Below are positions 17,981 through 25,451 of a stretch of DNA of 64,000 bases, piece after piece. The notes beneath the pieces are model-generated. The model made no database searches. It was not told where the DNA came from and saw only the letters and a program-made list of their open reading frames with translations. A program made the translations under genes and the position numbers. This stretch comes from Pseudomonas sp. B21-028 (GTDB lineage Bacteria > Pseudomonadota > Gammaproteobacteria > Pseudomonadales > Pseudomonadaceae): contig NZ_CP087184.1 in NCBI RefSeq assembly GCF_024749045.1, forward strand, positions 2,852,001-2,916,000, in the 5' to 3' direction. Within the stretch, counting starts at the first letter, position 1. Each line of letters starts with the position of its first letter.

Positions 17981-18545
17981 GCTGTTCAGCGCCAGGCGCG
18001 CCCCGGCCGGTTATCGGCCGGGGGTGACCCTGGAGCATGTGCGGCGCAACCTCGGCCTGGCACGTTTCGAGTTATCGGGACCGGCGACGGCGACGCTGGT
18101 CAGCGACGACGGCAGCCTTCATTTGGAGGTTGTCGAACGCACCGAATCGCAGCTACTGATGCACTTGGTGATGACGGAGTTCGTGCTGCGCGTACCGGCG
18201 TCGATAGAGGGCACGGCGCGCCTGGAACTGCACCATGGCGGGGCCATTCGCCGCAATGGCATTCGCTGCCGGCAGCGGGGCGGGGACACGGCATTGGCGG
18301 CCCGGCTCCAGGCGGCCCTGGAGCAGGATCCTCTGCTGTATCAGGCGCTCATGCCGCTGGACTTCAAACGCTTGCGCATCGACCTGCAAGGGCGCGAATG
18401 GTGTGTGCGCCTGGAACACATGGGCGGTAGCGAGGTGGTCAACCGCATGCCGGCCTTTCGTCGGTACATTCCTATCGGACAGGCGCAGCGCGTGGCGTTG
18501 CTGGCGGTCTTGAGCGGCTTGCAAAGGGCCTTGGGGAGCCTATGA
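17925..18545 (+). CDS. DUF3156-family protein
   Basis: Cytoplasmic protein of 206 residues with no signal peptide. Landmarks are RPGVTLEHVRRNLGLARFEL, VMTEFVLRVPASIEGTARLE and MPAFRRYIPIGQAQRVALL. Its start lies 56 bases inside the APC permease gene, with AAGGAG at 17912-17917, so the two are translationally coupled. Function is unknown; linkage to APC permeases of amine catabolism suggests a helper of that uptake or oxidation step. Confidence 0.8.
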   Translation: MNQGNLSASLTNVLQKLSELFSARRAPAGYRPGVTLEHVRRNLGLARFELSGPATATLVSDDGSLHLEVVERTESQLLMHLVMTEFVLRVPASIEGTARLELHHGGAIRRNGIRCRQRGGDTALAARLQAALEQDPLLYQALMPLDFKRLRIDLQGREWCVRLEHMGGSEVVNRMPAFRRYIPIGQAQRVALLAVLSGLQRALGSL

Positions 18546-18611
18546 CGCTGTTGTGATGCCCTGGCATCAATCCTGCTGTTGCTCTGGCGAACAGGTACTT
18601 GTTGCGTGCAT

Positions 18612-18629
18612 ATAGATAACATGTTAACT
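18612..18629. promoter_or_regulatory. HpaR-like 18-bp palindrome before feaR
   Basis: TAGATAACATGTTAACTA is an 18-bp palindrome with one mismatched pair. It agrees at 14 of 18 bases with the palindrome before hpaR1 (27812-27829) and at 15 of 18 with the one in the hpaG1-hpaA gap (35941-35958). It ends 39 bp before the FeaR start. The rest of the 18546-18668 gap shows no gene. Confidence 0.55.
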
Positions 18630-18668
18630 ATTGCCGTACAAAAACAATAAGCCACTGCGGAGAGCGCC

Positions 18669-19631
18669 ATGAGCATGCAACAGGTTGGGCAAGACGGGCT
18701 GGAATCCTGGAACCGGGATCTGCGCGCCACTTGCGGTCACTTCGAGACGGAGTTGGCGTTTAATCGTGCGTTGTTTATCGGCCAGGTATCGAATTTCTGC
18801 CGTGGCGGCCTATCCCTTTCCAACCTGCGTACCAACGCCGGTTCCATCAAGCGTCACTCACCCAATCCGGATCACGACGATGATCAGGACTGCTTGCTGG
18901 TCAGCCAGCGCAGTGGCTATTGCCGGATCACCCAGAACGACCTGAGCATCCAGTTGGCCCCCGGTGAGCTGCTGTTGATGGATTCGGCCGGCTCGCTTGA
19001 GATCAGCCCGTTCGGCCTGATCGAGCACGCCGTGCTGTCCTTGTCTCGCCAGGATGTGTCGAGACAACTGGGCGCGGAGACCAGGACCTTCGGCAAGGTC
19101 TCTTCGAGCAAAGCCTGCGGGCGGATGCTGCATGTGCTGATGGACCAGTTGTGCAAGGACACCCCGGACGGCGAGGGCGTGGCGGGCGAGGGGGAAGCCT
19201 TGCAGAATGCCTTTGTCTCGCTGCTGGGGTCGGCGCTGGAACACACCACCGATGCCCGCGATGACGCCGCGTCGCTCCAGGGCAGCCATCTGCGCAGCTA
19301 TGTGCAGAAGGTCATCGATGAATCCTTGACCCAGCCCGGCCTGAGCCCGGTCGGGTTGGCCAATCGCCTGAACATCTCGGTGCGGCACCTGTACCGTTTG
19401 TTCGAAGAACAGGACGACAGCGTCTGCCGCTACATCCAGCGGGCACGGCTCAAGCGCAGTGCCGATGACCTGAGCAACCCGTTCCTGCGGGACGAATCCA
19501 TTACCTCGATCGCCTACAAATGGGGCTTCACCGACTCGGCCCACTTCAGCCGTTCCTTCAAGAAGCAGTTCGAACAGTCACCCAAGGATTTTCGCTCCAG
19601 CCACCTGCAACAGGCGCTGGGGATGGTTTGA
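18669..19631 (+). CDS. feaR: AraC-family regulator FeaR
   Basis: Protein of 320 residues. An AraC_binding_2-type N-terminal sensor domain (CRGGLSLSNLRTNAGSIKRH, LAPGELLLMDSAGSLEI) is followed by two helix-turn-helix motifs at about 225-315 (GLANRLNISVRHLYRLFEEQ, SIAYKWGFTDSAHFSRSFKK). Length and layout fit FeaR, the activator of aromatic amine oxidase and phenylacetaldehyde dehydrogenase genes. It is the last gene of the APC/DUF3156 cluster, and feaB lies at 12156. A HpaR-like palindrome lies before it. Confidence 0.82.
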   Translation: MSMQQVGQDGLESWNRDLRATCGHFETELAFNRALFIGQVSNFCRGGLSLSNLRTNAGSIKRHSPNPDHDDDQDCLLVSQRSGYCRITQNDLSIQLAPGELLLMDSAGSLEISPFGLIEHAVLSLSRQDVSRQLGAETRTFGKVSSSKACGRMLHVLMDQLCKDTPDGEGVAGEGEALQNAFVSLLGSALEHTTDARDDAASLQGSHLRSYVQKVIDESLTQPGLSPVGLANRLNISVRHLYRLFEEQDDSVCRYIQRARLKRSADDLSNPFLRDESITSIAYKWGFTDSAHFSRSFKKQFEQSPKDFRSSHLQQALGMV

Positions 19632-19662
19632 GGCGGGGTGGTTGTTGACCGAACTACCACCA

Positions 19663-20155
19663 TCGCGAGCAGGCTCGCTCCCACAGGGGGAGGTGTGGTG
19701 TACGCGATATTGGGGACACTGCTGAACCTGTGGGAGCCAGGCTTGCCCGCGATGACAGCGGCACATTCAACATTTCTGTAGCAGATACACCGCTATCGCG
19801 AGCAAGCCCGCTCCCACAGGGGGAGGTGTGGTGTACGCGATATTGGGGACACTGCTGAACCTGTGGGAGCCAGGCTTGCCCGCGATGACGGCGGCACATT
19901 CAACATCTCTGTGGCAGATACACCGCTATCGCGAGCAGGCTCGCTCCCACAGGGGGAGGTGTGGTGTACGCGATATTGGGGACACTGCTGAACCTGTGGG
20001 AGCGGGCTTGCCCGCGAAGGCGGCGCTCCATTCAACATCTCTGTGGCAGATACACTGCTTTCGCGAGCAAGCCCGCTCCCACAGGGACGAGTGATGGGTA
20101 AGTTACGATGAACACCGAAAACAAATGTGGGAGCGAGCCTGCTCGCGATGGCGGA
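19663..20155. repeat. Tandem array of Pseudomonas REP-type palindromes, about 133-bp unit
   Basis: Inverted copies of TGTGGGAGCGGGCTTGC-CGCGA alternate in a tandem unit that starts with TCGCGAGCA at 19663, 19796, 19929 and 20061 (spacing 133, 133, 132). Spacers are nearly identical between units, for example GTGGTGTACGCGATATTGGG. One more palindrome copy stands at about 20126-20150. It fills the gap between the convergent feaR and SDR genes; no gene is seen here. REP pairs are often transcription or mRNA end barriers and genome-wide repeats. Confidence 0.85.
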
Positions 20156-20189
20156 GGTCCTGTCACCACCACCGCAAGCCGACCCCGTT

Positions 20190-20957
20190 TCAAATCTCCG
20201 GCAAGGTCGAGCCGCCGTCGACCACCAGGGTCTGGCCGGTCACATAGCTGGCCAGGTCCGAGGCCAGGAACAGCATGGCGCCGGCGATGTCGGCCGGTTT
20301 GCCCAGACGCCCCAGGGGGACTCGGCGGGCGATGTCCTGGTTGAGGTCATCGTCACCGAGGTTAGCCATGGCCGGTGTCGCGATCATGCCGGGTTCGACG
20401 CCGTTCACCCGGATATTCTCAGCCGCCAGCTCCAGGGCCACGTTGCGAATGAAACCATTGACCCCGGCCTTGGACGCGGCGTAATGGCTGAGCCCCGGAT
20501 ACGCCACCCGCGGGCCGGTGACCGATGAAGTCACCAGCACGCAGCCCTGGCCCTGGCGCCGGAACAGCGGCAGCGCCGCCTGGGTCAGCCAGAACAGCGC
20601 CGACAGGTTCACCGCCAGCGTCCGTTCCAGTACAGCTGGCGTAATCTGCTCGAAAGCCGTCAGCGGAAAATACCCCGCGTTGTGCACCAGCACATCCAGC
20701 CGGCCCAGGCGCTGCTCCAGCCCGGCCATCATGGCAGCAATCGCTGTGGCGTCAGCCAGATCAACGCCGACGGCTTCCACCTGGCAGCCCTCGGCAGTCA
20801 GTTCATCGGCGAGCGCTTCGGCCCGCGCCAGGCCCAGATCGGCGATCACCACCCGGGCCCCGTGCCAGGCGAAGGCTTCGACAATGGCCCGGCCAATGCC
20901 TTGGGCGCCGCCCGTCACCAGCACCGTTTTACTGCTGAAATCCAGATCATTCGGCAT
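20190..20957 (-). CDS. SDR-family oxidoreductase
   Basis: Short-chain dehydrogenase of 255 residues. NAD motif TGGAQGIG, NAG motif in VLVHNAGYFP, catalytic Ser in VTSSV and Tyr/Lys in LSHYAASKAG, then PGMIATPAM. Asp in VVIADLGLARA suggests NAD rather than NADP. GGGGAC precedes the ATG at 20957. The start overlaps the end of the next upstream SDR by 11 bases. It is the last gene of a minus-strand MoaF/SDR/SDR set; the substrate is unknown. Confidence 0.83.
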   Translation of the reverse strand: MPNDLDFSSKTVLVTGGAQGIGRAIVEAFAWHGARVVIADLGLARAEALADELTAEGCQVEAVGVDLADATAIAAMMAGLEQRLGRLDVLVHNAGYFPLTAFEQITPAVLERTLAVNLSALFWLTQAALPLFRRQGQGCVLVTSSVTGPRVAYPGLSHYAASKAGVNGFIRNVALELAAENIRVNGVEPGMIATPAMANLGDDDLNQDIARRVPLGRLGKPADIAGAMLFLASDLASYVTGQTLVVDGGSTLPEI

Positions 20958-21750
20958 GGGCTGTCCCCATTCGGCTGAAGGCCAGTGTCGGCACGTCGAC
21001 GATGCTGGAACCGCCATCGGCCACCAGCGCCGCGCCGGTGATGATCGACGCGTCCCGGGAAGCCAGGAAGCGACAGACCTGGGCGATTTCCTCGGCGCTG
21101 GCTGGCCGGCGCAATGGCACGTCGGCGCAGACCCGCTCGTAGGCCTGTTGCAGCGTTTCGCCATGGAACTGCATCAGCACCTGCATTTCCTCATCGGCCA
21201 TCGGCGTGCGCACCCAGCCTGGGCAGACGGCGTTGACCCGCACGCCTTTTGGCCCGTAATCCCGCGCCAAAGAGCGGTTCAGGCCCAGCAGCGCGTGCTT
21301 GGCCGTGGTGTAGCCGCAAACCTGCGGCCCCGCCGCCAATGACGCAATGGAGGCGACCAGCACAATGTTGCCGGCGCTTTCCTGCAGCAGTGGCAAGCAA
21401 GCCCTCGCGCTATAGAACGCGCTGTCGAGGTTGCTGCGCATGGCTGCGTCCCAGGCCTGCGGACTGGTCTCGGTGGCGCTGCCCTGACCCATGCCACCGG
21501 CACACGCCAGCAGCACATCGAGTCGGCCGAAGCGCTGGCGAATCTGCGCGACGAAACCGTCCCAGATCTGCGGGCAAGCCGCATCGCCCACCAGCACCAG
21601 GCCGCCGATCTCTGCGGCCAGTTGCTCCAGGGGCTCGCGGCGTCGGCCGATCAACACCAGATTGGCGCCTTCGGCCGCGTGCAACCGGGCACAGGCGGCG
21701 CCGATGCCGGTGCCGGCGCCGGTAATCACCACGGTGCGTGATTCAGGCAT
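20947..21750 (-). CDS. SDR-family oxidoreductase
   Basis: Short-chain dehydrogenase of 267 residues starting MPESRTVVITGAGTGIGAAC. The NADP-leaning LIGRRREPL motif, ACAGGMG, and catalytic VASIAS with YTTAK are seen. Like its neighbour it ends with a typical ITGAALVADGGSS. The ATG at 21750 overlaps the end of the MoaF-like gene by 8 bases, so the three genes are coupled. The two SDRs may do successive steps on a hydroxylated side chain, but this is inference. Confidence 0.83.
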   Translation of the reverse strand: MPESRTVVITGAGTGIGAACARLHAAEGANLVLIGRRREPLEQLAAEIGGLVLVGDAACPQIWDGFVAQIRQRFGRLDVLLACAGGMGQGSATETSPQAWDAAMRSNLDSAFYSARACLPLLQESAGNIVLVASIASLAAGPQVCGYTTAKHALLGLNRSLARDYGPKGVRVNAVCPGWVRTPMADEEMQVLMQFHGETLQQAYERVCADVPLRRPASAEEIAQVCRFLASRDASIITGAALVADGGSSIVDVPTLAFSRMGTAHAE

Positions 21751-22564
21751 CGGGATACTCCGTGCGGTTGAGGACCTGGCAGTAGGAACTGACCGGGAAA
21801 TTGGAAAACTCATCGAACGACGCCCCGGCGTAGCCGAAGATCTTGCCGTCGCTGCGATGCTGTTGCAGGTCGATCAGCACCAGGCCGAGGGTCGGGATGA
21901 TTTTTTCCCGCCAGACGAACAGGTACAACTCATCGGCGACCTTGTAGGTGTCGCAACGATCGGTGTCGCACAGGCCTTGCTCCACGCCCTTGAGGCACTG
22001 CCAGGAATAGAACTGGTCGTTGAGGTAAATGTGTTCGTAGACTTCACTCGGGCTGTAGCGATACAGGTTGCGCAGGCCCACCAGTTCCGTGCTCGGGGCA
22101 TGCGGGCAGAGGTCTGGCTGCCAAGGGCGATCAAGGCTGCCGTGGAAGAATTCGACACCGACGGAAGTCAGCGGCTGACCCGCCAACGCTCGCCCGTAGA
22201 GCCCTTCGCGGGTTTGCGCTTGCTCGGGCATGCGGCCGATCACGGCGGTGAACGCCGCGTTGGCGGTGTCGAGCACCAGGCTGACCGACAAGGTTTGCGC
22301 ACCTTCGCCCTTGAGGAAGTCCACCAGGTACAAGCCCGGGCGCACCGATGTGGCCCGATACGCCGCCGTGCCGCTGGAGTGTCCATCGGCCGCGTGCCAC
22401 GACAAGGTTTCTTGCTCGAACCGATGCTCGATCTGCCAGCCATTGGCGAAGTTCAGGGTGAAGGTCTTGCCGCTCAGGTCAGCGAGGTTTGGCAGGATGA
22501 AGGCTTCTGGGGCAAAGCCATCGGCCAGGGCGCCGACGGTGATCCAGTCTGTAGATGTGCTCAT
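21743..22564 (-). CDS. MoaF-like protein (monoamine-regulon type)
   Basis: Protein of 273 residues with an N-terminal barrel-like domain (ILPNLADLSGKTFTLNFANG) and a C-terminal domain (RYSPSEVYEHIYLNDQFYSW, YLFVWREKIIPTLGLVLIDL). This two-domain layout is that of the MoaF family, named from the Klebsiella monoamine regulon and not part of molybdopterin synthesis. The ATG at 22564 was chosen (MSTSTDWITVGAL). It is first of three coupled genes with two SDRs. The biochemical function is not known. Confidence 0.7.
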   Translation of the reverse strand: MSTSTDWITVGALADGFAPEAFILPNLADLSGKTFTLNFANGWQIEHRFEQETLSWHAADGHSSGTAAYRATSVRPGLYLVDFLKGEGAQTLSVSLVLDTANAAFTAVIGRMPEQAQTREGLYGRALAGQPLTSVGVEFFHGSLDRPWQPDLCPHAPSTELVGLRNLYRYSPSEVYEHIYLNDQFYSWQCLKGVEQGLCDTDRCDTYKVADELYLFVWREKIIPTLGLVLIDLQQHRSDGKIFGYAGASFDEFSNFPVSSYCQVLNRTEYPDA

Positions 22565-22649
22565 TGCAAGGCTCCGGTTGGATGAAGTGTCCACCCGGAT
22601 CATGGGGGCCTGGGCCCCAGTGGACTATCAACCGAATGGTTGAGCCGTG

Positions 22650-23309
22650 TCAGAGAAACAGTGTGCTGACCAACTCGGTACGGCTGCTCACGCCGACCTT
22701 GCGGAACAGGTTGATCAGGTGCGTCTTGATGGTCGGCAAGCCCACGTCCAGTTCCCGGGCCAAGTGTTTGTTGCTGACACCTTGGCGCAGCAGCAAGGCG
22801 ATCTGGCGCTCCTTGGGCGTCAGGCTGCCCAAGGCATCCCCATGGGCGGGAAGGTGGGCGACGGCCAGTTGCAGCAAGGCCTGCAAGGCGTTGAGTTGGG
22901 TCAATTGCTGGCTGGTGAAGGCGCCTTGTTCGGCGGTGCGCAGCAACGAGATGGCGGCTTGCGGCTGACCGTCCCGGCGGGCGAAGACTTCCACCACATC
23001 CACGATGCCGTAGCGCTGCAAGAAGCTGCGGTAGCGCTGGCTGTCCCGTACCGGTTGGCGGGTCATCGCCAGGCCCAGCGGCACCACGGCCTGCTCGCTG
23101 GACACGCATTTGCGCGGTTGCAGCGGATCGAACTGGCAGTAATTGTCCAGGTAATCGCGGTGCATTTCGCCGCTCATGCCGTGCAGGCTGAAATCATGGG
23201 CCTGCAAGTGTCGGTCGACGCAGTAGAAGGCCGCCCGGCTGGCGGGAATCAGCTGGGTGAACGCTTGCAGACAATGACCGGCGATGTCCTGGGTGGCGAT
23301 GACGTTCAT
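22650..23309 (-). CDS. LuxR-type HTH transcriptional regulator
   Basis: Protein of 219 residues. The C-terminal GerE-type helix-turn-helix at about 155-215 reads LTPKERQIALLLRQGVSNKH and LDVGLPTIKTHLINLFRKVG. The N-terminal 150 residues look GAF/autoinducer-like in size but lack the clear Trp/Tyr pattern of AHL sensors. It sits 85 bp upstream of the MoaF-like gene on the same strand and probably controls it and the amine-related genes nearby. Confidence 0.82.
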   Translation of the reverse strand: MNVIATQDIAGHCLQAFTQLIPASRAAFYCVDRHLQAHDFSLHGMSGEMHRDYLDNYCQFDPLQPRKCVSSEQAVVPLGLAMTRQPVRDSQRYRSFLQRYGIVDVVEVFARRDGQPQAAISLLRTAEQGAFTSQQLTQLNALQALLQLAVAHLPAHGDALGSLTPKERQIALLLRQGVSNKHLARELDVGLPTIKTHLINLFRKVGVSSRTELVSTLFL

Positions 23310-23361
23310 GGGCGCAACCTTCGTGATGCGGGCCGCCGGTGATTCCAGCGGCCCTGTCCGG

Positions 23362-23727
23362 TCAGGCTACCGCGAAGTAGTGCTTGACGAAACTCTCGCT
23401 GACCACTTCCCACAGCACCGGCGTGCCCTTGGTCACGAACCAGCTGTCGCCGGCCTTGTAGCGGGTGCTCTGGCCGGTGGCTTCGTCGGTGAGCACCACT
23501 TCGCCGGTGACCACGGTGGCTTGTTCGGCGAAGGGATACACCATCCGGAACTTGCCCTGGGTGGTGCCGAAGTAGGCACTGCTGATGGCGTCGGTCGGAG
23601 CGCCGAAGGTCATCTTGCCGAAGGCTTTGACTTCGCCTTCGAGAATCTGCGAACCCAGGTCGGCAACGGTGCCCCAGGCGTCGAGCTCGGACAGCTGGAT
23701 GTCTTTTTTAACGGTGGTGAGGGACAT
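23362..23727 (-). CDS. Cupin-domain protein (EutQ/DUF861-like)
   Basis: Protein of 121 residues forming one small cupin barrel: FRMVYPFAEQATVVTGEVVL, then GDSWFVTKGTPVLWEV. The usual metal-binding His pair of cupins is not evident, as in the (S)-ureidoglycine/EutQ-like group. The ATG at 23727 (MSLTTVKKDI) is preferred. It lies between the LuxR-type gene and a FAD oxidase gene on the same strand. Such cupins often accompany PuuB-like oxidases; the role is unknown. Confidence 0.78.
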   Translation of the reverse strand: MSLTTVKKDIQLSELDAWGTVADLGSQILEGEVKAFGKMTFGAPTDAISSAYFGTTQGKFRMVYPFAEQATVVTGEVVLTDEATGQSTRYKAGDSWFVTKGTPVLWEVVSESFVKHYFAVA

Positions 23728-23762
23728 GGCAGTGACTCCTGATGATTGAGAGGGATGCGGTT

Positions 23763-23806
23763 TTGTGGCGAGGGGATTTATCCCCGCTGGGCTGCGCAGC
23801 AGCCCC
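23763..23806. repeat. Half copy of a GTGGCGAGGGGAT-type interspersed repeat
   Basis: Begins TTGTGGCGAGGGGATTTATC and continues CCCGCTGGGCTGCGCAGCAG. The same sequence forms arms of the elements at 28297-28459 and 32802-32950, and a fragment occurs at 36977-36999. It lies between the cupin and FAD oxidase genes. Confidence 0.75.
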
Positions 23807-23842
23807 ATAAGCAGGCAGATATGAATTCAGGCCCACTACACG

Positions 23843-25141
23843 TTAGCGACGCCCATTCCAGTAACCCGACAACTGATGCCAGGACTTGCCGGCGGTCAGC
23901 AGCAACGGGCGGATGGCGTCTTTGCCGATGATGGTCGGGCGTTTAATGGAGCTGACCAGATCGTAGCGTGCCGAGCCTTCGCTCATGCCTTCGGCCAGCA
24001 CCTTGCAGATGATGTGGCTCGGCGTGACGCCAAAGCCGGAATAGCCCTGGACGAAAAAGGCATTGCGGCGGCCGGGCAGGGTGCCGATCTGCGGGAACAG
24101 GTTCGGGCTGCACGCCATCGGCCCACCCCAGGCCAGGTCGATTTTCACGTCCTTGAGGTACGGGAAGATCTTCAGCATCAAGTGCCGGTTCCAGGCCTTG
24201 AGATCCTGGGGGATGTGTTCCACCAGCGGCGTGGCGGCGCCGAACAGCAGACGGTTTTCATTGGTGACGCGGTAGTAGTCGATCACCGGGCGAATGTCGC
24301 TGTAGGCACCGCGGATCGGGCTGATGCGCTGGATCAGCTCGTCCGACAACGGCTCGGTCATCATCTGGAAGGCGTAGGTGTTGATGGTCGAACGATGCAG
24401 CTCCGGCTCCAGCTTGTTGAGGAAACTGTCACAGGCCCACAGCAGTTTGCTGGCCTTGACCGAGCCGCGCCCGGTGCGCACGGTGATGCGCTCGCCGTAG
24501 CTGACTTCCAGGGCCGGGCTGTTTTCGAAGATCCGCACGCCGTGGCCGGCCAGGGCCTTGGCTTCACCCAGCAGCAGGTTCAGCGAGTGCACGTGGCCGC
24601 CGCCCATGTGCAGCAAGGCGCTGCCGTAGGCCTTGGAACCGATGATCTGCTGGACGTCGGAACCGCCGAGAAAGCGGATCTCGTGCTTGCTGTTGATCGA
24701 CTTGAAGTCTTTTTCCCAGGCCCGCAGGGTTTTTTCCTGGCGGGCGTTGAAGCCCATGTAGCCGTAGCCATGGCAGAAGTCGGCATCGATGGCGTATTTG
24801 GCGATGCGGTCCTTGATGATGTCCGCGCCCAGGTCGCTGATCTCGAAGACCTGGCGCAGGCCGTCTTCACCCACGTCCTTCTTGATCTTTTCCAGGTCAT
24901 GCCCGATCCCGGCCATGATCTGCCCGCCGTTGCGCCCGGTACCGCCGAAGCCCAGGTAGCGCGCCTCGAGCACCACGATATTGGTGATGCCTTTTTCAGC
25001 GAGCTCCAGCGCGGTGTTGATGCCGGAGAAGCCACCCCCAATCACCACGACATCGGCTTCCACGTCTTGCTCCAGGGTGGGAAAGCTGAGGTTGTACTTC
25101 TTGGTAGCGGTGTAATAGGTGGGCGTTTCGATATTGATCAT
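23843..25141 (-). CDS. FAD-dependent amine oxidase/oxidoreductase, PuuB-like
   Basis: Protein of 432 residues of the DAO family. The N-terminal dinucleotide fold VVVIGGGFSGINTALELAEK is followed by FGGTGRNGGQIMAGIG, the PuuB (gamma-glutamylputrescine oxidase) type signature, and QGYSGFGVTPSHIICKVLAE near the C-terminus. The ATG at 25141 was chosen (MINIETPTYYTATKKYN). It is divergent from the 4-hydroxyphenylacetate hydroxylase gene. Oxidation of an amine to an aldehyde that enters the HPA pathway is a reasonable guess; the substrate is not shown. Confidence 0.83.
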   Translation of the reverse strand: MINIETPTYYTATKKYNLSFPTLEQDVEADVVVIGGGFSGINTALELAEKGITNIVVLEARYLGFGGTGRNGGQIMAGIGHDLEKIKKDVGEDGLRQVFEISDLGADIIKDRIAKYAIDADFCHGYGYMGFNARQEKTLRAWEKDFKSINSKHEIRFLGGSDVQQIIGSKAYGSALLHMGGGHVHSLNLLLGEAKALAGHGVRIFENSPALEVSYGERITVRTGRGSVKASKLLWACDSFLNKLEPELHRSTINTYAFQMMTEPLSDELIQRISPIRGAYSDIRPVIDYYRVTNENRLLFGAATPLVEHIPQDLKAWNRHLMLKIFPYLKDVKIDLAWGGPMACSPNLFPQIGTLPGRRNAFFVQGYSGFGVTPSHIICKVLAEGMSEGSARYDLVSSIKRPTIIGKDAIRPLLLTAGKSWHQLSGYWNGRR

Positions 25142-25451
25142 GACGCAACCTGACAAAGTGAAAGGAAACTCCGTGCAGGGCACTGCACGCGATGGCTCTA
25201 TTAAGGCCCCGGAGAGGGGCACTTGTCTTGATCATCCGTGCCGCGAGACTTGACCGAGCGCGCCATCGCTCGGTTATTTCGCCATGAAAAGTACAATCTT
25301 CGATCTGGAAGGTGCATTTTTCAGCCACCCGGGAATGCCCATACTGGACGGGCCTTAATCATTTGATCCCGCCGTTTCTGCACCACGAGCCTATCGTGAG
25401 GTGCAAGGCCAGGCCGGGATCGGCAGACGCCAATAATAAAAGAGCCCGCCC
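25142..25451. promoter_or_regulatory. Divergent promoter region with CGTGCA-N6-TGCACG palindrome
   Basis: This 310-bp gap separates two divergent genes and holds no plausible gene. A perfect inverted repeat CGTGCA-GGGCAC-TGCACG sits at 25172-25189, 30 bp before the FAD oxidase start on its side. It could be an operator or a short hairpin in the leader. The hydroxylase side ends with GAGCCCGCCC before its ATG. Confidence 0.4.

Noticed and set aside
19663..20155. CRISPR-like regular repeats
   Set aside because: Spacers are nearly identical between units, repeats are inverted palindromes of the REP type and no cas genes are near.
22650..23309. AHL quorum-sensing receptor of the LuxR type
   Set aside because: The N-terminal domain lacks the conserved aromatic pattern of AHL binding and no luxI-like gene is in the window.
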